A program made the translations under genes and the position numbers. Below, in pieces: positions 8,613-19,006 of a DNA stretch of 64,000 nt (the stretch's first letter is position 1; each line of letters opens with the position of its first letter). Below the pieces are notes generated by a model. It searched no databases, had not been told where the DNA came from, and saw only the letters and a list, made by a program, of their open reading frames with translations. This DNA is from Rhodopseudomonas boonkerdii (GTDB lineage Bacteria > Pseudomonadota > Alphaproteobacteria > Rhizobiales > Xanthobacteraceae): positions 372,001 through 436,000 of the forward strand of contig NZ_CP036537.1 of NCBI RefSeq assembly GCF_021184025.1, read 5' to 3'.

Positions 8613-9038
8613 TCACAGAATGACCGACCGCACCTCGATATTCCCGCGCGTGGCATTCGAATACGGGCAGACTTGGTGTGCCTTCTCGACCAGTGCTTCT
8701 GCGTCAGCGCGATCGAGGCCCGGTAGCGCGATGGCGAGTTCGACATCGAGGCCGAATCCGCCAGCCGAACGAGGGCCAATGCCGACGGTTGCGGTCACCG
8801 AGACGTCAGCCGGCACCTTCAGTCCGCCCTGCGACGATACGAACTTCATGGCGCCGATGAAGCAGGCGGCGTAGCCGGCCGCGAACAGTTGCTCGGGATT
8901 GTTGCCTTCGCCGCCGGCGCCGCCGAGTTCCTTCGGCGTGACGAGCTTGACGTCGAGCGCGCCATCGGTGGTGGCGGCGCGGCCGTCACGGCCGCCGGTG
9001 GCCTTGGCGCTGGTCTTGTAGAGAACGTTCACGGACAT
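8613..9038 (-). CDS. ohr: organic hydroperoxide resistance protein (Ohr)
   Basis: 141-residue thiol peroxidase of the OsmC/Ohr family that reduces organic and fatty-acid hydroperoxides with lipoylated proteins or dithiols. The two redox cysteines are visible: Cys59 in FAAGYAACF and Cys124 in HQVCPYSNATRGN. The N-terminus VLYKTSAKATGGRDG is Ohr-like. It is divergent from the MarR-type gene at 9221, and two palindromic boxes lie between them, the standard ohr/ohrR arrangement. Cytoplasmic. Expression is expected to be derepressed when OhrR is oxidised. Confidence 0.95.
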   Translation of the reverse strand: MSVNVLYKTSAKATGGRDGRAATTDGALDVKLVTPKELGGAGGEGNNPEQLFAAGYAACFIGAMKFVSSQGGLKVPADVSVTATVGIGPRSAGGFGLDVELAIALPGLDRADAEALVEKAHQVCPYSNATRGNIEVRSVIL

Positions 9039-9092
9039 GGTGGGTCTCCTTCAGGCTGTGACGCTTGCGCGTCGTTGATTGGTGTCTGCATA

Positions 9093-9119
9093 ATTGCGCA
9101 CAATTAGATTGTGTGCAAT
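9093..9119. promoter_or_regulatory. OhrR operator, box 1
   Basis: Near-perfect inverted repeat ATTGCGCACAAT - TAG - ATTGTGTGCAAT (one mismatch pair) in the ohr/ohrR intergenic region. AT-rich 12-bp arms suit a MarR-family dimer, and position suggests control of both divergent genes. Confidence 0.75.
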
Positions 9120-9131
9120 ATAAAAAGGATG

Positions 9132-9156
9132 ATTGCGCGATTAAATTGTGCTCAAT
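9132..9156. promoter_or_regulatory. OhrR operator, box 2 (degenerate)
   Basis: A second, weaker copy of the same motif: ATTGCGCGAT - TAA - ATTGTGCTCAAT, with several mismatches. It lies 12 bases past box 1 towards ohrR, suggesting cooperative binding or separate control of the repressor gene. Confidence 0.6.
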
Positions 9157-9220
9157 AGATCGTGAAGAGGCCTTGGCGGCGACGGCGACCCGTGACCAGA
9201 TGGTGAGCGTGGAGAAGACG

Positions 9221-9679
9221 ATGGCGAAGAAAACGGCCCCCGCGGGCCTGCTGCAGCTCGATAACCAAATCTGCTTTGCGATCTATTCCGCAAGCCACGC
9301 GTTCAACCGCGTCTACAAGCAGCTGCTCGACAAGCTCGGGCTGACTTATCCGCAATATCTGGTGATGCTGGTGCTCTGGGAGCGCGATCGGGTGCCCGTG
9401 AAAGAGATCGGCGAAAAGCTGTTTCTCGATTCGGGTACGCTGACGCCGCTGCTGAAGCGGCTGGAGGCGGCCGGCCTCGTCAAGCGCACCCGCGGCGCGG
9501 AGGACGAGCGGACGGTGATCGTGACGCTGACGGCGCAGGGGCAGGCCATGCGGGAAAAGGCGAAGTCGGTGCCGCAGGGAATTCTGGATGCCTCGGCCTG
9601 CACCGCGGACGAGCTGGTGGCGATGAAAAACGAGATCGTCGCGCTGCGGGATCGGTTGAACAGGGCGCTGGATGAGTAG
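9221..9679 (+). CDS. ohrR: MarR-family peroxide-sensing repressor (OhrR)
   Basis: 152-residue winged-helix regulator. The start at 9221 (MAKKTAPAG) is preferred because GGAGA lies 8 bases upstream and the length fits OhrR; ATGs at 9200 and further upstream are alternatives. The sensing cysteine is Cys18 in LDNQICFAIYSASHAFNR, as in OhrR proteins. The helix-turn-helix runs through VPVKEIGEKLFLDSGTLTPLLKRLE, and the wing through RTRGAEDERTVIVTLT. The divergent partner is ohr. Oxidation of the Cys by organic peroxides should release the operator boxes at 9093-9156. Confidence 0.93.
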   Translation: MAKKTAPAGLLQLDNQICFAIYSASHAFNRVYKQLLDKLGLTYPQYLVMLVLWERDRVPVKEIGEKLFLDSGTLTPLLKRLEAAGLVKRTRGAEDERTVIVTLTAQGQAMREKAKSVPQGILDASACTADELVAMKNEIVALRDRLNRALDE

Positions 9680-9685
9680 CGCAGG

Positions 9686-9925
9686 CTAGAGGCGCTTCTT
9701 CGCGAAGGCGCGGCCGGAATGTGATTTCAGGTATTTCTCGAATGCCAGCGCGCGATGTTTGTCGGGAAATGCGCAATACCAGACAGGCTGCCAGGGCATG
9801 AACTTCGCCGTGTGCGTGGATCGGCCGGCATTGTGCTCTGCGATTCGCTTTCTCAGATCGGCAGTTGCGCCGATGTATTCCTGGTCAGGAAGCGGAATGC
9901 TCCGGAGAATGTAGACGTACCACAT
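9686..9925 (-). CDS. GIY-YIG nuclease superfamily protein
   Basis: 79-residue protein made of a single GIY-YIG domain. The first motif is degenerate (WYVYILRS), the second is EYIGATADLRKRIAEHN with the expected Arg, and FEKYLKSHSGRAF closes the domain near the C-terminus. Proteins of this size are common in alphaproteobacteria; no cellular role is established. It is convergent with ohrR (6 bases apart) and stands next to tRNA-Ala. Confidence 0.88.
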   Translation of the reverse strand: MWYVYILRSIPLPDQEYIGATADLRKRIAEHNAGRSTHTAKFMPWQPVWYCAFPDKHRALAFEKYLKSHSGRAFAKKRL

Positions 9926-10027
9926 GACGGCGTTCGCCTGGGATCGTCGGACGGGAGCGGATAGGGCATGCCAGAAAAATCAGAGCAAAGCTTCAGTCCG
10001 TCTTCGCCCTGCGGGCTTCGCCGGACA

Positions 10028-10085
10028 CCACGCTTCGCCAATCGGCTCTGCGCGGCTGCGCCACGCGTAGCCAACTGGCGAAGCG

Positions 10086-10088
<3 letters not shown>
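10028..10088. repeat. 13-bp inverted repeat overlapping the tRNA-Ala 3' end
   Basis: Perfect arms CCACGCTTCGCCA (10028-10040) and TGGCGAAGCGTGG (10076-10088) with a 35-base spacer. The right arm includes the CCA end of the minus-strand tRNA, so the primary transcript could fold into a 13-bp stem directly at the mature 3' end. The spacer is GC-rich and has further small stems. Confidence 0.7.
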
Positions 10089-10161
<73 letters not shown>

Positions 10162-10273
10162 GAAACCTGCGACGAACTGGGTCGTCGTCGCGCGGCAAAC
10201 CCAAACCACATGTTCGGGCAGATCACAAGTCCCAAGTCGATATCAAGTCGGGATCTTGTCAGGTTCTTGTCAC

Positions 10274-10675
10274 TTAACCTTCTTCATCGTTCGAATGATC
10301 GCCGATGATGTCGGTGACGTCGTCATCACCTTCCTCTTCGTCGGCGATGAAGGTTGAATCGTCGTCGTCATCGTCGATCGTATCGTCGACCTCGATGTCA
10401 TCCTCGGATTCCAGCACGGCAGCCTTCTTGCCGGTGTTCTCCTCGGCATCGGCTTCCTCGAGGGACACCATCTCCTCGTTGTCCAGCGTCTCGTTTTCGT
10501 CGGTCGCGTTGGCGGCCGCGGCGCGGTCGGCGGTGCGGCCGCGGGTCGGCGCAACGGGAGCGATCGGCACCACCTCACCGGTATAGGGCGAAATCACCGG
10601 GGTTTTGTTGAGGTCGTAGAACTTCTTGCCCGTGGTCGGGCAAATGCGTTTGGTTCCGAGGTCGGATTTGGCCAC
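10274..10675 (-). CDS. FYDLN acidic domain protein (TIGR02300 type)
   Basis: 133-residue protein with the conserved N-terminus KSDLGTKRICPTTGKKFYDLNKTPVISPYTGE. A long, very acidic, low-complexity tail rich in Asp and Glu follows. It starts with GTG at 10675. The function is unknown. The gene lies divergently upstream of aroA, a conserved position in Rhizobiales. The two cytoplasmic features, a short possible nucleic-acid- or metal-interacting head and a polyacidic tail, are all that can be seen. Confidence 0.92.
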   Translation of the reverse strand: MAKSDLGTKRICPTTGKKFYDLNKTPVISPYTGEVVPIAPVAPTRGRTADRAAAANATDENETLDNEEMVSLEEADAEENTGKKAAVLESEDDIEVDDTIDDDDDDSTFIADEEEGDDDVTDIIGDHSNDEEG

Positions 10676-10824
10676 GTGCAGGTGTCCTGGGGATTTCTTG
10701 AAAAACGGTGCTTCACTTGGCTAGTTGAGACGCGCATGTCAATAGCGGTTTCCACGAGAATGACGGGCGGGTGACGCGCCGTGGCCCATATGCTACGAGC
10801 CCGCCTGCGCAAGGGAACACCATT

Positions 10825-12174
10825 TTGAGCCATCCAGACACACCTGCCACCCCGCCGACGCCCCTGACCGCGCGCAAAAGCGGCGCCTTGCGGGGGGCGG
10901 CGCGCGTGCCGGGCGACAAATCGATCTCGCATCGGGCTCTCATTCTCGGCGCGCTGGCGGTCGGCGAGACCCGAATCAGCGGTCTTCTCGAAGGCGAGGA
11001 TGTTCTGAATACCGCCAAATCCATGCAGGCGCTCGGTGCCAAAGTCGAGCGGACCGGTGATTTCGCGTGGAAAGTCAATGGGGTGGGCGTTGCCGGCTTT
11101 GCGCAGCCGCTGGCGCCGCTGGATTTCGGTAATGCCGGTACCGGTTCGCGGCTGGTGATGGGCGCCGTCGCCGGCTGTCCGATTACCGTGACCTTCGATG
11201 GCGATGCCTCGCTGCGCAGCCGTCCGATGCGTCGCATCGTCGATCCCCTGGAGCTGATGGGCGCCAAGGTCGTTGCCAGCCAGGAAGGCGGCCGGCTGCC
11301 GCTGACCCTGCAGGGGGCCCGCGATCCCCTGCCGATCGTCTACAAGACGCCGGTGGCCTCCGCGCAGATCAAGTCCGCCGTGTTGCTCGCGGGCCTGTCG
11401 GCCCCCGGCGCCACGACGGTGATCGAAGCCGAGGCCAGCCGCGATCATACCGAGCTGATGCTCAGGCATTTCGGCGCCGACATCGTCTCCGAGAAGGAAG
11501 GTCCCCACGGCCGCAGGATCACCCTGCAGGGCCAGCCCGAGCTGAAGGGCGCAGATGTTGTCGTGCCCGCCGATCCCTCTTCGGCCGCCTTCCCGATGGT
11601 GGCGGCGCTGATCACGCCCGGCTCGGAGATCGAGCTGACGGATGTGATGACCAATCCGCTGCGCACGGGCCTGTTCACGACGCTGCGCGAGATGGGCGCC
11701 GCTATCGAGGAAACCGATGTTCGCGGCGATGCCGGCGAGCCGATGGCCAAATTCCGCATCAAGGCGTCGAAGCTGCGTGGCGTCGAAGTGCCGCCCGAGC
11801 GCGCACCATCGATGATCGACGAATATCTGGTGCTGGCAGTGGCGGCGAGCTTCGCCGAAGGCACAACGATCATGCGCGGATTGCAGGAGCTGCGCGTCAA
11901 GGAATCCGACCGTCTGGAAGCCACCGCTGCGATGATCCGCGTCAATGGCGTGAAGGTCGAGATCGTCGGCGACGATCTGATCGTTCACGGCGCCGGCCGG
12001 GTCCCAGGTGGCGGCACGGTCGCCACCCATATGGATCACCGCATCGCCATGTCGGCTCTCGTGATGGGCTGCGCTTCGGACGCGCCGGTCACCATCGACG
12101 ACACCACCTTCATCGCCACCAGCTTCCCCGACTTCATTCCGATGATGCGCCGTCTGGGCGCTGATTTTGCTTAA
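10825..12174 (+). CDS. aroA: 3-phosphoshikimate 1-carboxyvinyltransferase (EPSP synthase)
   Basis: Sixth step of the shikimate pathway: shikimate-3-phosphate plus PEP gives EPSP. The N-terminal motif [15 protein letters not shown] and the later [29 protein letters not shown] and [11 protein letters not shown] are characteristic. The sequence resembles the class II (Agrobacterium CP4-like) enzymes. The position of CP4 Ala100 is Gly here ([11 protein letters not shown]). I use the TTG start at 10825 (SHPDTPAT), which has AGGGA 8 bases upstream; a GTG at 10771 would add 18 residues. cmk and rpsA follow. Confidence 0.93.
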   Translation: MSHPDTPATPPTPLTARKSGALRGAARVPGDKSISHRALILGALAVGETRISGLLEGEDVLNTAKSMQALGAKVERTGDFAWKVNGVGVAGFAQPLAPLDFGNAGTGSRLVMGAVAGCPITVTFDGDASLRSRPMRRIVDPLELMGAKVVASQEGGRLPLTLQGARDPLPIVYKTPVASAQIKSAVLLAGLSAPGATTVIEAEASRDHTELMLRHFGADIVSEKEGPHGRRITLQGQPELKGADVVVPADPSSAAFPMVAALITPGSEIELTDVMTNPLRTGLFTTLREMGAAIEETDVRGDAGEPMAKFRIKASKLRGVEVPPERAPSMIDEYLVLAVAASFAEGTTIMRGLQELRVKESDRLEATAAMIRVNGVKVEIVGDDLIVHGAGRVPGGGTVATHMDHRIAMSALVMGCASDAPVTIDDTTFIATSFPDFIPMMRRLGADFA

Positions 12175-12207
12175 GCGTCACGCAATTTCTCAGGTACTGA
12201 CACGCGT

Positions 12208-12846
12208 ATGATCATCGCCATCGACGGACCCGCCGCATCTGGAAAAGGCACGCTCGGCAAGCGGCTGGCGAAGCACTATGGGTATCGTCATCTTGATACC
12301 GGTGTGCTCTATCGCGCGGTGGGCTTTGCGCTGATCGAACGCGGGATCGATCTCAATAACGAGATCGAGGCCGTCCACGCCGCCGAAAGCCTCGATCCCG
12401 AGCATTTCGGGAACCCGGCCCTCAAGACCCAGCAGGCCGGCGACGCGGCTTCGATCGTTTCGGCTTTTCCGCGGGTTCGCGAGGTGCTGCTCAACTTCCA
12501 GCGTCATTTTGCGGAGGAACCGCCCGGCGCCGTGCTCGATGGCCGCGACATTGGAACCGTGATCTGCCCGAATGCGGATGTGAAGATCTTTGTGGTGGCC
12601 GATCCCGCCGTCCGTGCCCGCCGTCGCACGCTGGAGGCCAAAGCGCGCGGCGAGGACGCCGACGAGGCGCTGGTGCTGGCCGATATCCTCAAGCGCGACG
12701 AGCGTGATCAGAACCGCCCGGTCGCGCCTTTAAAACCGGCCAAAGATGCATACTTGCTGGATAATTCCAATTTGGATATAGAAGGCGGCGTCCGGGCCGC
12801 CATCGACATTGTCGAGGCCGTCCGAGCGGGCCGGCAGCGGGTCTGA
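12208..12846 (+). CDS. cmk: cytidylate kinase
   Basis: 212-residue (d)CMP kinase: phosphorylates CMP and dCMP with ATP. The P-loop is [16 protein letters not shown], close to the N-terminus. [14 protein letters not shown] is the conserved nucleotide-binding segment, and [19 protein letters not shown] is the family signature. It sits 33 bases after aroA and ahead of rpsA, the usual aroA-cmk-rpsA cluster. Confidence 0.95.
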   Translation: MIIAIDGPAASGKGTLGKRLAKHYGYRHLDTGVLYRAVGFALIERGIDLNNEIEAVHAAESLDPEHFGNPALKTQQAGDAASIVSAFPRVREVLLNFQRHFAEEPPGAVLDGRDIGTVICPNADVKIFVVADPAVRARRRTLEAKARGEDADEALVLADILKRDERDQNRPVAPLKPAKDAYLLDNSNLDIEGGVRAAIDIVEAVRAGRQRV

Positions 12847-13110
12847 TCGATCTCTCCCATCGGAGGGGCATCAAGGCGAAACCGCAGCCGTCATTGGAGG
12901 AGCGCCCGCTCCCGGTCTCGAGCTGCGATACGCTCTTTTCTGGTTCCGGACATTCAAGCTGAACATACGCATCATTTGCGAAGGCATCCTGCCGGCCCGT
13001 TATTGCACCTCCATGCAAGGCGGTCGTCAGAGGTTGCGGACCTTTGACCCTTCGCAAGCGCTGCGCCCCTTAACCCGAACGGCCGGCAAGATACCGCATC
13101 TGGAGAACAA

Positions 13111-14811
13111 ATGGCTTCTGTTGATTCCTACAATCCCTCGCGTGACGATTTCGCCGCGATGCTCGATGAGTCCTTCTCGGGCGGCAACCTTCAGGAAAGC
13201 TCGGTCATCAAGGGCCGCGTGGTTGCGATTGAAAAGGACATGGCCGTCATCGACGTCGGCCTGAAGACCGAAGGCCGCGTGGCGCTGCGCGAATTCGCCG
13301 GCCCGGGCCGTGAAAGCGATTTGAAGGTGGGCGACGAAGTCGAGGTGTTCCTCGACCGGATCGAGAACGCGCTCGGCGAAGCCGTGCTGTCGCGTGACAA
13401 GGCCCGCCGTGAAGAAAGCTGGGGCAAGCTCGAGAAGGCGTTCAACGCCAACGAGAAGGTCAACGGCGTCATCTTCAACCAGGTCAAGGGTGGCTTCACC
13501 GTCGATCTCGACGGCGCCGTGGCCTTCCTGCCGCGCTCGCAGGTGGATATCCGTCCGATCCGCGACGTCGCTCCGCTGATGAACAACTCGCAGCCGTTCC
13601 AGATCCTCAAGATGGATCGTCGCCGCGGCAACATCGTCGTGTCGCGCCGCACCGTTCTCGAAGAGACCCGCGCCGAACAGCGTCAGGAACTCGTCCAGAA
13701 CCTCGAAGAGGGGCAGGTCATTGACGGCGTCGTCAAGAACATCACCGATTACGGTGCGTTCGTTGACCTCGGCGGCATCGACGGCCTGCTGCATGTCACC
13801 GACATCGCGTGGCGCCGCGTCAACCATCCGACCGAAGTGCTCACCATCGGTCAGACGGTCAAGGTCAAGATCATCAAGATCAACCACGAGACCCACCGTA
13901 TCTCGCTCGGCATGAAGCAGCTGCTCGACGATCCGTGGCAGGGCATCGAGGCGAAGTACCCGCTGAACGCGCGCTTCTCGGGTCGCGTCACCAACATCAC
14001 CGACTACGGCGCATTCGTCGAACTGGAGCCGGGCATCGAAGGCCTGATCCACGTCTCGGAGATGTCGTGGACCAAGAAGAACATGCACCCCGGCAAGATC
14101 GTTTCGACCTCGCAGGAAGTCGAAGTGCAGGTGCTTGAGGTCGACAGCGTCAAGCGTCGTATTTCGCTCGGTCTCAAGCAGACCATGCGCAATCCGTGGG
14201 AAGTGTTCGTCGAGAAGTTCCCGGTCGGCGCCACCGTCGAAGGCGAAGTCAAGAACAAGACCGAGTTCGGTCTGTTCCTGGGTCTCGATGGCGACGTGGA
14301 CGGCATGGTCCATCTCTCGGATCTCGACTGGAAGCAGCCGGGTGAACAGGTCATCGACAACTTCAAGAAGGGCGACATGGTCAAGGCCATCGTCCTCGAT
14401 GTGGATGTCGAGAAGGAGCGCATCTCGCTCGGCGTCAAGCAGCTCGAAGGCGACCCCTTCGCAGAGCCGGGCGACGTCAAGAAGGGCGCTGTCGTGACCT
14501 GCGAAGTGCTCGATGTGAAGGACTCGGGTATCGACGTCCAGATCGCCGGCACCGACTTCACGACCTTCATCAAGCGCTCGGAACTCGCGCGTGACCGCAA
14601 CGATCAGCGCGCCGAGCGTTTCGCCGTCGGCGAGAAGGTTGATGCCCGCGTGATCCAGTTCGACAAGAAGGCCCGCAAGGTCCAGGTGTCGATCAAGGCG
14701 CTCGAAGTGGCCGAAGAGAAGGAAGCAATCGCACAGTACGGTTCGTCCGATTCGGGCGCGACCCTGGGCGACATTCTCGGCAAGGCGCTCAAGCAGAGCG
14801 GCGACAAGTAA
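13111..14811 (+). CDS. rpsA: 30S ribosomal protein S1
   Basis: 566 residues, the normal length for alphaproteobacterial S1. It contains six S1 OB-fold repeats; the best conserved ones carry GxxxxITDYGAFVDLG-type motifs (about residues 205-275 and 290-365). It binds mRNA on the 30S platform and is needed to initiate on poorly structured or weak-SD messages. Its own SD, GGAG, precedes the ATG by 7 bases. A 264-base leader region separates it from cmk and may carry its own promoter. A strong terminator follows at 14839. Confidence 0.97.
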   Translation: MASVDSYNPSRDDFAAMLDESFSGGNLQESSVIKGRVVAIEKDMAVIDVGLKTEGRVALREFAGPGRESDLKVGDEVEVFLDRIENALGEAVLSRDKARREESWGKLEKAFNANEKVNGVIFNQVKGGFTVDLDGAVAFLPRSQVDIRPIRDVAPLMNNSQPFQILKMDRRRGNIVVSRRTVLEETRAEQRQELVQNLEEGQVIDGVVKNITDYGAFVDLGGIDGLLHVTDIAWRRVNHPTEVLTIGQTVKVKIIKINHETHRISLGMKQLLDDPWQGIEAKYPLNARFSGRVTNITDYGAFVELEPGIEGLIHVSEMSWTKKNMHPGKIVSTSQEVEVQVLEVDSVKRRISLGLKQTMRNPWEVFVEKFPVGATVEGEVKNKTEFGLFLGLDGDVDGMVHLSDLDWKQPGEQVIDNFKKGDMVKAIVLDVDVEKERISLGVKQLEGDPFAEPGDVKKGAVVTCEVLDVKDSGIDVQIAGTDFTTFIKRSELARDRNDQRAERFAVGEKVDARVIQFDKKARKVQVSIKALEVAEEKEAIAQYGSSDSGATLGDILGKALKQSGDK

Positions 14812-14838
14812 GTCCCTGCTTACCTGTGGTGACAAATC

Positions 14839-14867
14839 GGGGCTCCGGCATTGCCGGGGCCCTTTTT
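14839..14867 (+). terminator. intrinsic terminator of rpsA
   Basis: GGGGCTCCGGCA-TTGCCGGGGCCC forms a GC-rich stem of about 11 bp followed by TTTTT, 28 bases after the rpsA stop. Confidence 0.85.
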
Positions 14868-14880
14868 GTTTCTATTCCAC

Positions 14881-14990
14881 TCTCATCCTGAGGAGCGGCC
14901 AACGGCCGCGTCTCGAAGGATGGCGGCGCACTCCCGGGGTCAGGCCATCTCATGGTTCGAGACGGCGCTTCGCGCCTCCTCACCATGAGG
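14881..14990 (+). repeat. dispersed two-hairpin repeat, copy B
   Basis: Begins TCTCATCCTGAGGAG, closes the first unit with CTCGAAGGATGG, and ends the second unit with CTCCTCACCATGAGG. Same orientation as copies A, C and F. It occupies the gap between the rpsA terminator and sppA. Confidence 0.9.
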
Positions 14991-15120
14991 GACGGAGAAT
15001 GTGCGACACCCCCGTCACCTTGTTTTCTTCATATTGCCTCGCAATTGAGGTATTCCAGAAACCTCACCGAAAGGCTGCGCAGACGATGGATGCAGCCCCG
15101 CCGCTGTTCAGGAGCCCCTC
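14991..15120. other. sppA upstream region
   Basis: Remainder of the 309-base gap between rpsA and sppA after the terminator and repeat copy B. It should contain the sppA promoter, but I cannot pick out a convincing -35/-10 pair. A short inverted repeat GAGGT...ACCTC is present near 15045-15065. Confidence 0.4.
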
Positions 15121-16095
15121 ATGTCGCTTGAATCGGATGTGATCGTCGATCGTCGCAGACTCCGTCGCAAGCTGACGTTCTGGCGAACCATTGCAGTCCT
15201 CGTGGCGGCGGTGGCGATTGTCGGCGGCGGCCTCTATGTGACGCGCTTTTCGAAGCAGGTCTCATCCGGCGCCATTGCACGCATCAAGATCGAAGGGCTT
15301 ATCCAGAGCAACAACGAACGCATCGAGGCGCTGGAGCGGCTGGAGAAGTCGTCGGCTGCCGCGGTCGTCGTGCATATCAATTCACCCGGCGGCACCGTTG
15401 CCGGTTCCGAGCAGCTCTATGACGCGCTGAGCCGGCTGAAGGCCAAGAAGCCCATGGTGGTGGTGGTCGAAGGCGTGGCTGCGTCCGGCGCCTATATCGC
15501 GGCGCTCGCCTCGGATCAGATCGTGGCGCAGCAGACGTCGATGGTCGGTTCCATCGGCGTGCTGGTGCAGTTTCCCGTTCTCAGCGGCCTGATGAAGACG
15601 ATCGGCGTGCAGCTCGACGAAGTAAAATCGTCGCCGCTGAAAGCATCGCCGAACGGTGTCGATGCGCCCTCGCCGGAGGCGCGCGCTGCGCTGGAAGCGC
15701 TGGTGAAGGATAACTACGCCTGGTTCCGGGGCCTCGTGCAGAATCGCCGGGCGATGGACGATACGCAGATCGAGAAAGTTGCCGATGGCCGCGTTTTCAC
15801 CGGTCGTCAGGCGATCGGACTCAAGCTGATCGATCAGATCGGCGACGAAAAGACTGCCGTTGCGTGGCTTGTGGCTGAAAAGAAGATCAAGAGCGATCTG
15901 CCCGTTCGCGACTACAAGCTGTCGCCGAAGTTCGGAGATCTGAGTTTCCTGCGTGCGGCCACGTCGATTGCGCTGGATGCGGTGGGTCTGTCATCCATCG
16001 CGCGTCAGGTGGAGCAGGGCGGCTTTGCGCAAGCCATGGATGGTATGGGTCTCGACGGGATGCTGGCGCTGTGGCGGCCGGTATCGTTGAACTGA
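15121..16095 (+). CDS. sppA: signal peptide peptidase SppA (short form)
   Basis: 324-residue membrane-anchored serine protease of family S49, which digests cleaved signal peptides in the periplasm. There is one N-terminal transmembrane helix (about residues 21-42). The nucleophile Ser is in GVAASGAYIAALA, and a candidate general-base Lys lies in DEVKSSPLKASPN. The substrate-groove motif HINSPGGTVAGSEQLYD is intact. The length fits the single-domain 36-kDa type, not the 67-kDa double type. Followed by ihfB. Confidence 0.93.
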   Translation: MSLESDVIVDRRRLRRKLTFWRTIAVLVAAVAIVGGGLYVTRFSKQVSSGAIARIKIEGLIQSNNERIEALERLEKSSAAAVVVHINSPGGTVAGSEQLYDALSRLKAKKPMVVVVEGVAASGAYIAALASDQIVAQQTSMVGSIGVLVQFPVLSGLMKTIGVQLDEVKSSPLKASPNGVDAPSPEARAALEALVKDNYAWFRGLVQNRRAMDDTQIEKVADGRVFTGRQAIGLKLIDQIGDEKTAVAWLVAEKKIKSDLPVRDYKLSPKFGDLSFLRAATSIALDAVGLSSIARQVEQGGFAQAMDGMGLDGMLALWRPVSLN

Positions 16096-16280
16096 GCTTG
16101 AATCCTGAAGATGTCGCCCGGTTGGGCCGCAACCCGCCTTTCTGTGCCGGAAGTTGGAGGCCAAGCTTCTTTTCAGGCGTTTGTCACGCGTTTTCCGGGC
16201 CGCTCTCAGTCATTTAGCGTCTTGACAGCTCAACGCTTTTTCACGGAAATGCATCTCCCAATCCAAAGTCCAACGTCTCG

Positions 16281-16607
16281 ATGATCAAATCCGAACTCGT
16301 CCAACGCATCGCTGAACACAACCCGCACCTCTATCAGCGGGATGTGGAGAACATCGTGAATGCGATCCTCGACGAAATCGTCGCGGCGCTGGCGCGGGGC
16401 GATCGCGTCGAGCTGCGCGGCTTCGGCGCCTTTTCGGTCAAGCATCGTCCGGCGCGCGCGGGTCGCAATCCGCGCACTGGCGAGCATGTTCCGGTCGATC
16501 AGAAGAGCGTGCCTTTCTTCAAGACCGGCAAGGAAATGCGCGAGCGCCTGAACCGCGATCCGTCCGCGCCGGAGCCGGACCGGGCATCGGAAGCCAGCGC
16601 TTCCTGA
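16281..16607 (+). CDS. ihfB: integration host factor, beta subunit
   Basis: 108-residue DNA-bending protein of the HU/IHF family. It opens [26 protein letters not shown]. The DNA-inserting arm contains the Pro of [12 protein letters not shown], which intercalates and kinks DNA. The C-terminal tail is acidic and slightly longer than in E. coli. It would pair with an IHF alpha subunit encoded elsewhere. Located between sppA and the LapA-domain gene, a common alphaproteobacterial order. Confidence 0.95.
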   Translation: MIKSELVQRIAEHNPHLYQRDVENIVNAILDEIVAALARGDRVELRGFGAFSVKHRPARAGRNPRTGEHVPVDQKSVPFFKTGKEMRERLNRDPSAPEPDRASEASAS

Positions 16608-16667
16608 GCGGTTCTGCTCAACGCGATCGCTAGGCGGCTTCGTTTCTGCTTCGCTGTTACGTGAGAG

Positions 16668-17060
16668 ATGTCGATGCGCAAATTCCTCACGGCTCTGGTC
16701 GTTGTTCCCGTTGCGATCCTCTTCATCGTGTTCGCCGTGGCCAATCGCCATCCGGTGACGATCTCGTTCGATCCCTTCAACAGCAGCGATCCCGCCATCG
16801 GTGCGACATTGCCGCTTTTCGTGGTGTTGATCGTCGTCGCCATTCTCGGCGTTATCGCCGGCGGTATTGCCACCTGGATCGGGCAGCGCCACTGGCGTCG
16901 CGCGGCTCGCCGGCACGAGGCGGATGTGCGCCGCGCCCGCAGCGAACTGGCCGATCTGCGGGCCGAGATGGCGACAGCCACAGCCACCCAGCGGCCAGTG
17001 CCAGGCCTGCCGGCCCCCTATGTGGCCGGCGAGCGAGACAAGGCCGGCGCGACGTTGTAG
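16668..17060 (+). CDS. LapA (DUF1049) domain membrane protein
   Basis: 130-residue inner-membrane protein. It has two hydrophobic segments: about residues 7-25 (ALVVVPVAILFIVFAVAN) and 48-70 (LPLFVVLIVVAILGVIAGGIATW). Between them is the short NRHPVTISFDPF loop typical of the LPS-assembly protein A domain. A charged, coiled-coil-like cytoplasmic tail with RRARSELADLRAEMA follows. In E. coli LapA/LapB tune LPS synthesis; the role here is inferred only from the domain. It sits between ihfB and trpF. Confidence 0.85.
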   Translation: MSMRKFLTALVVVPVAILFIVFAVANRHPVTISFDPFNSSDPAIGATLPLFVVLIVVAILGVIAGGIATWIGQRHWRRAARRHEADVRRARSELADLRAEMATATATQRPVPGLPAPYVAGERDKAGATL

Positions 17061-17135
17061 AACCCGCCCGGCTGTGTGCCAGTCGGCGCCTGCTTTACCG
17101 TTCATCCCGTTCCATTGCCTGCGGCCACTTTGAGC

Positions 17136-17788
17136 ATGCCCCTGATCGTTAAAATATGCGGCCTGTCCACACCGGAGACGCTCGATGCGGCTCTGATGGC
17201 CGGTGCCGATATGGTCGGCTTCGTGTTCTTCCCGCCATCGCCGCGGCACGTCTCGCTGGATGTTGCCGAAAAGCTTGGCCGTCAGGCGAAGAAGGCGGTG
17301 AAAGTCGCGCTGTCGGTGGATGCCGACGATGCGTTGCTCGCCAACAGCATCGAGGCGCTGCGTCCGCAGATCCTGCAGCTGCACGGCAAGGAAAGCGTCG
17401 CGCGCATTCGCGATATCAAACAGAAGTTCGGCCTGCCGGTCATGAAGGCCATCGCTGTCGAGACCAAGGCCGACCTCGCTGCGCTGTCCGGCTATGCCGC
17501 TGTCTGCGATCGCATCCTGTTCGATGCCAAGCCGCCGAAGGACGCGACGCGCCCCGGCGGTCTCGGTGCGGCCTTCGACTGGCATCTGCTCGAAGGGCTC
17601 GATCTCAAGCTGCCCTTCATGGTGTCGGGTGGATTGAACGCAGAGAACGTCGCCGATGCCGTGCGGATCACGCGCGCAGGCGGTGTCGATATTTCGTCCG
17701 GCGTGGAAAGCGCGCCGGGCATCAAGGATCCCGATATGATCCGCGCCTTCATCCGCGCCGCGCGCGCAACGGAAGAACTGACGACCTG

Positions 17789-17789
<1 letters not shown>
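17136..17789 (+). CDS. trpF: phosphoribosylanthranilate isomerase
   Basis: 217-residue TIM-barrel enzyme converting PRA to CdRP in tryptophan synthesis. The catalytic Cys is in VKICGL (near residue 7), and the general acid Asp is in ILFDAKPPK. The phosphate-binding end reads [12 protein letters not shown] and [16 protein letters not shown]. The start at 17136 ([10 protein letters not shown]) fits the family; an upstream ATG adds 20 unlikely residues. The stop overlaps the trpB start (TGATG). Confidence 0.95.

Positions 17790-19002
<1,213 letters not shown>

Positions 19003-19006
<4 letters not shown>

Noticed and set aside
10594..12039. Long minus-strand open frame antisense to aroA
   Set aside because: Composition is that of a reading-frame shadow in GC-rich DNA (His, Gly and Arg rich), and aroA on the other strand is a clear match to its family.
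13027..14835. 602-codon minus-strand frame antisense to rpsA
   Set aside because: Its sequence is the complement of the strongly biased S1 codons (Asp, Leu, Val, His rich) with no motif.
16200..16240. TTGACA at about 16213 as an ihfB promoter
   Set aside because: No acceptable -10 at 16-18 bases; a single hexamer match is not enough.
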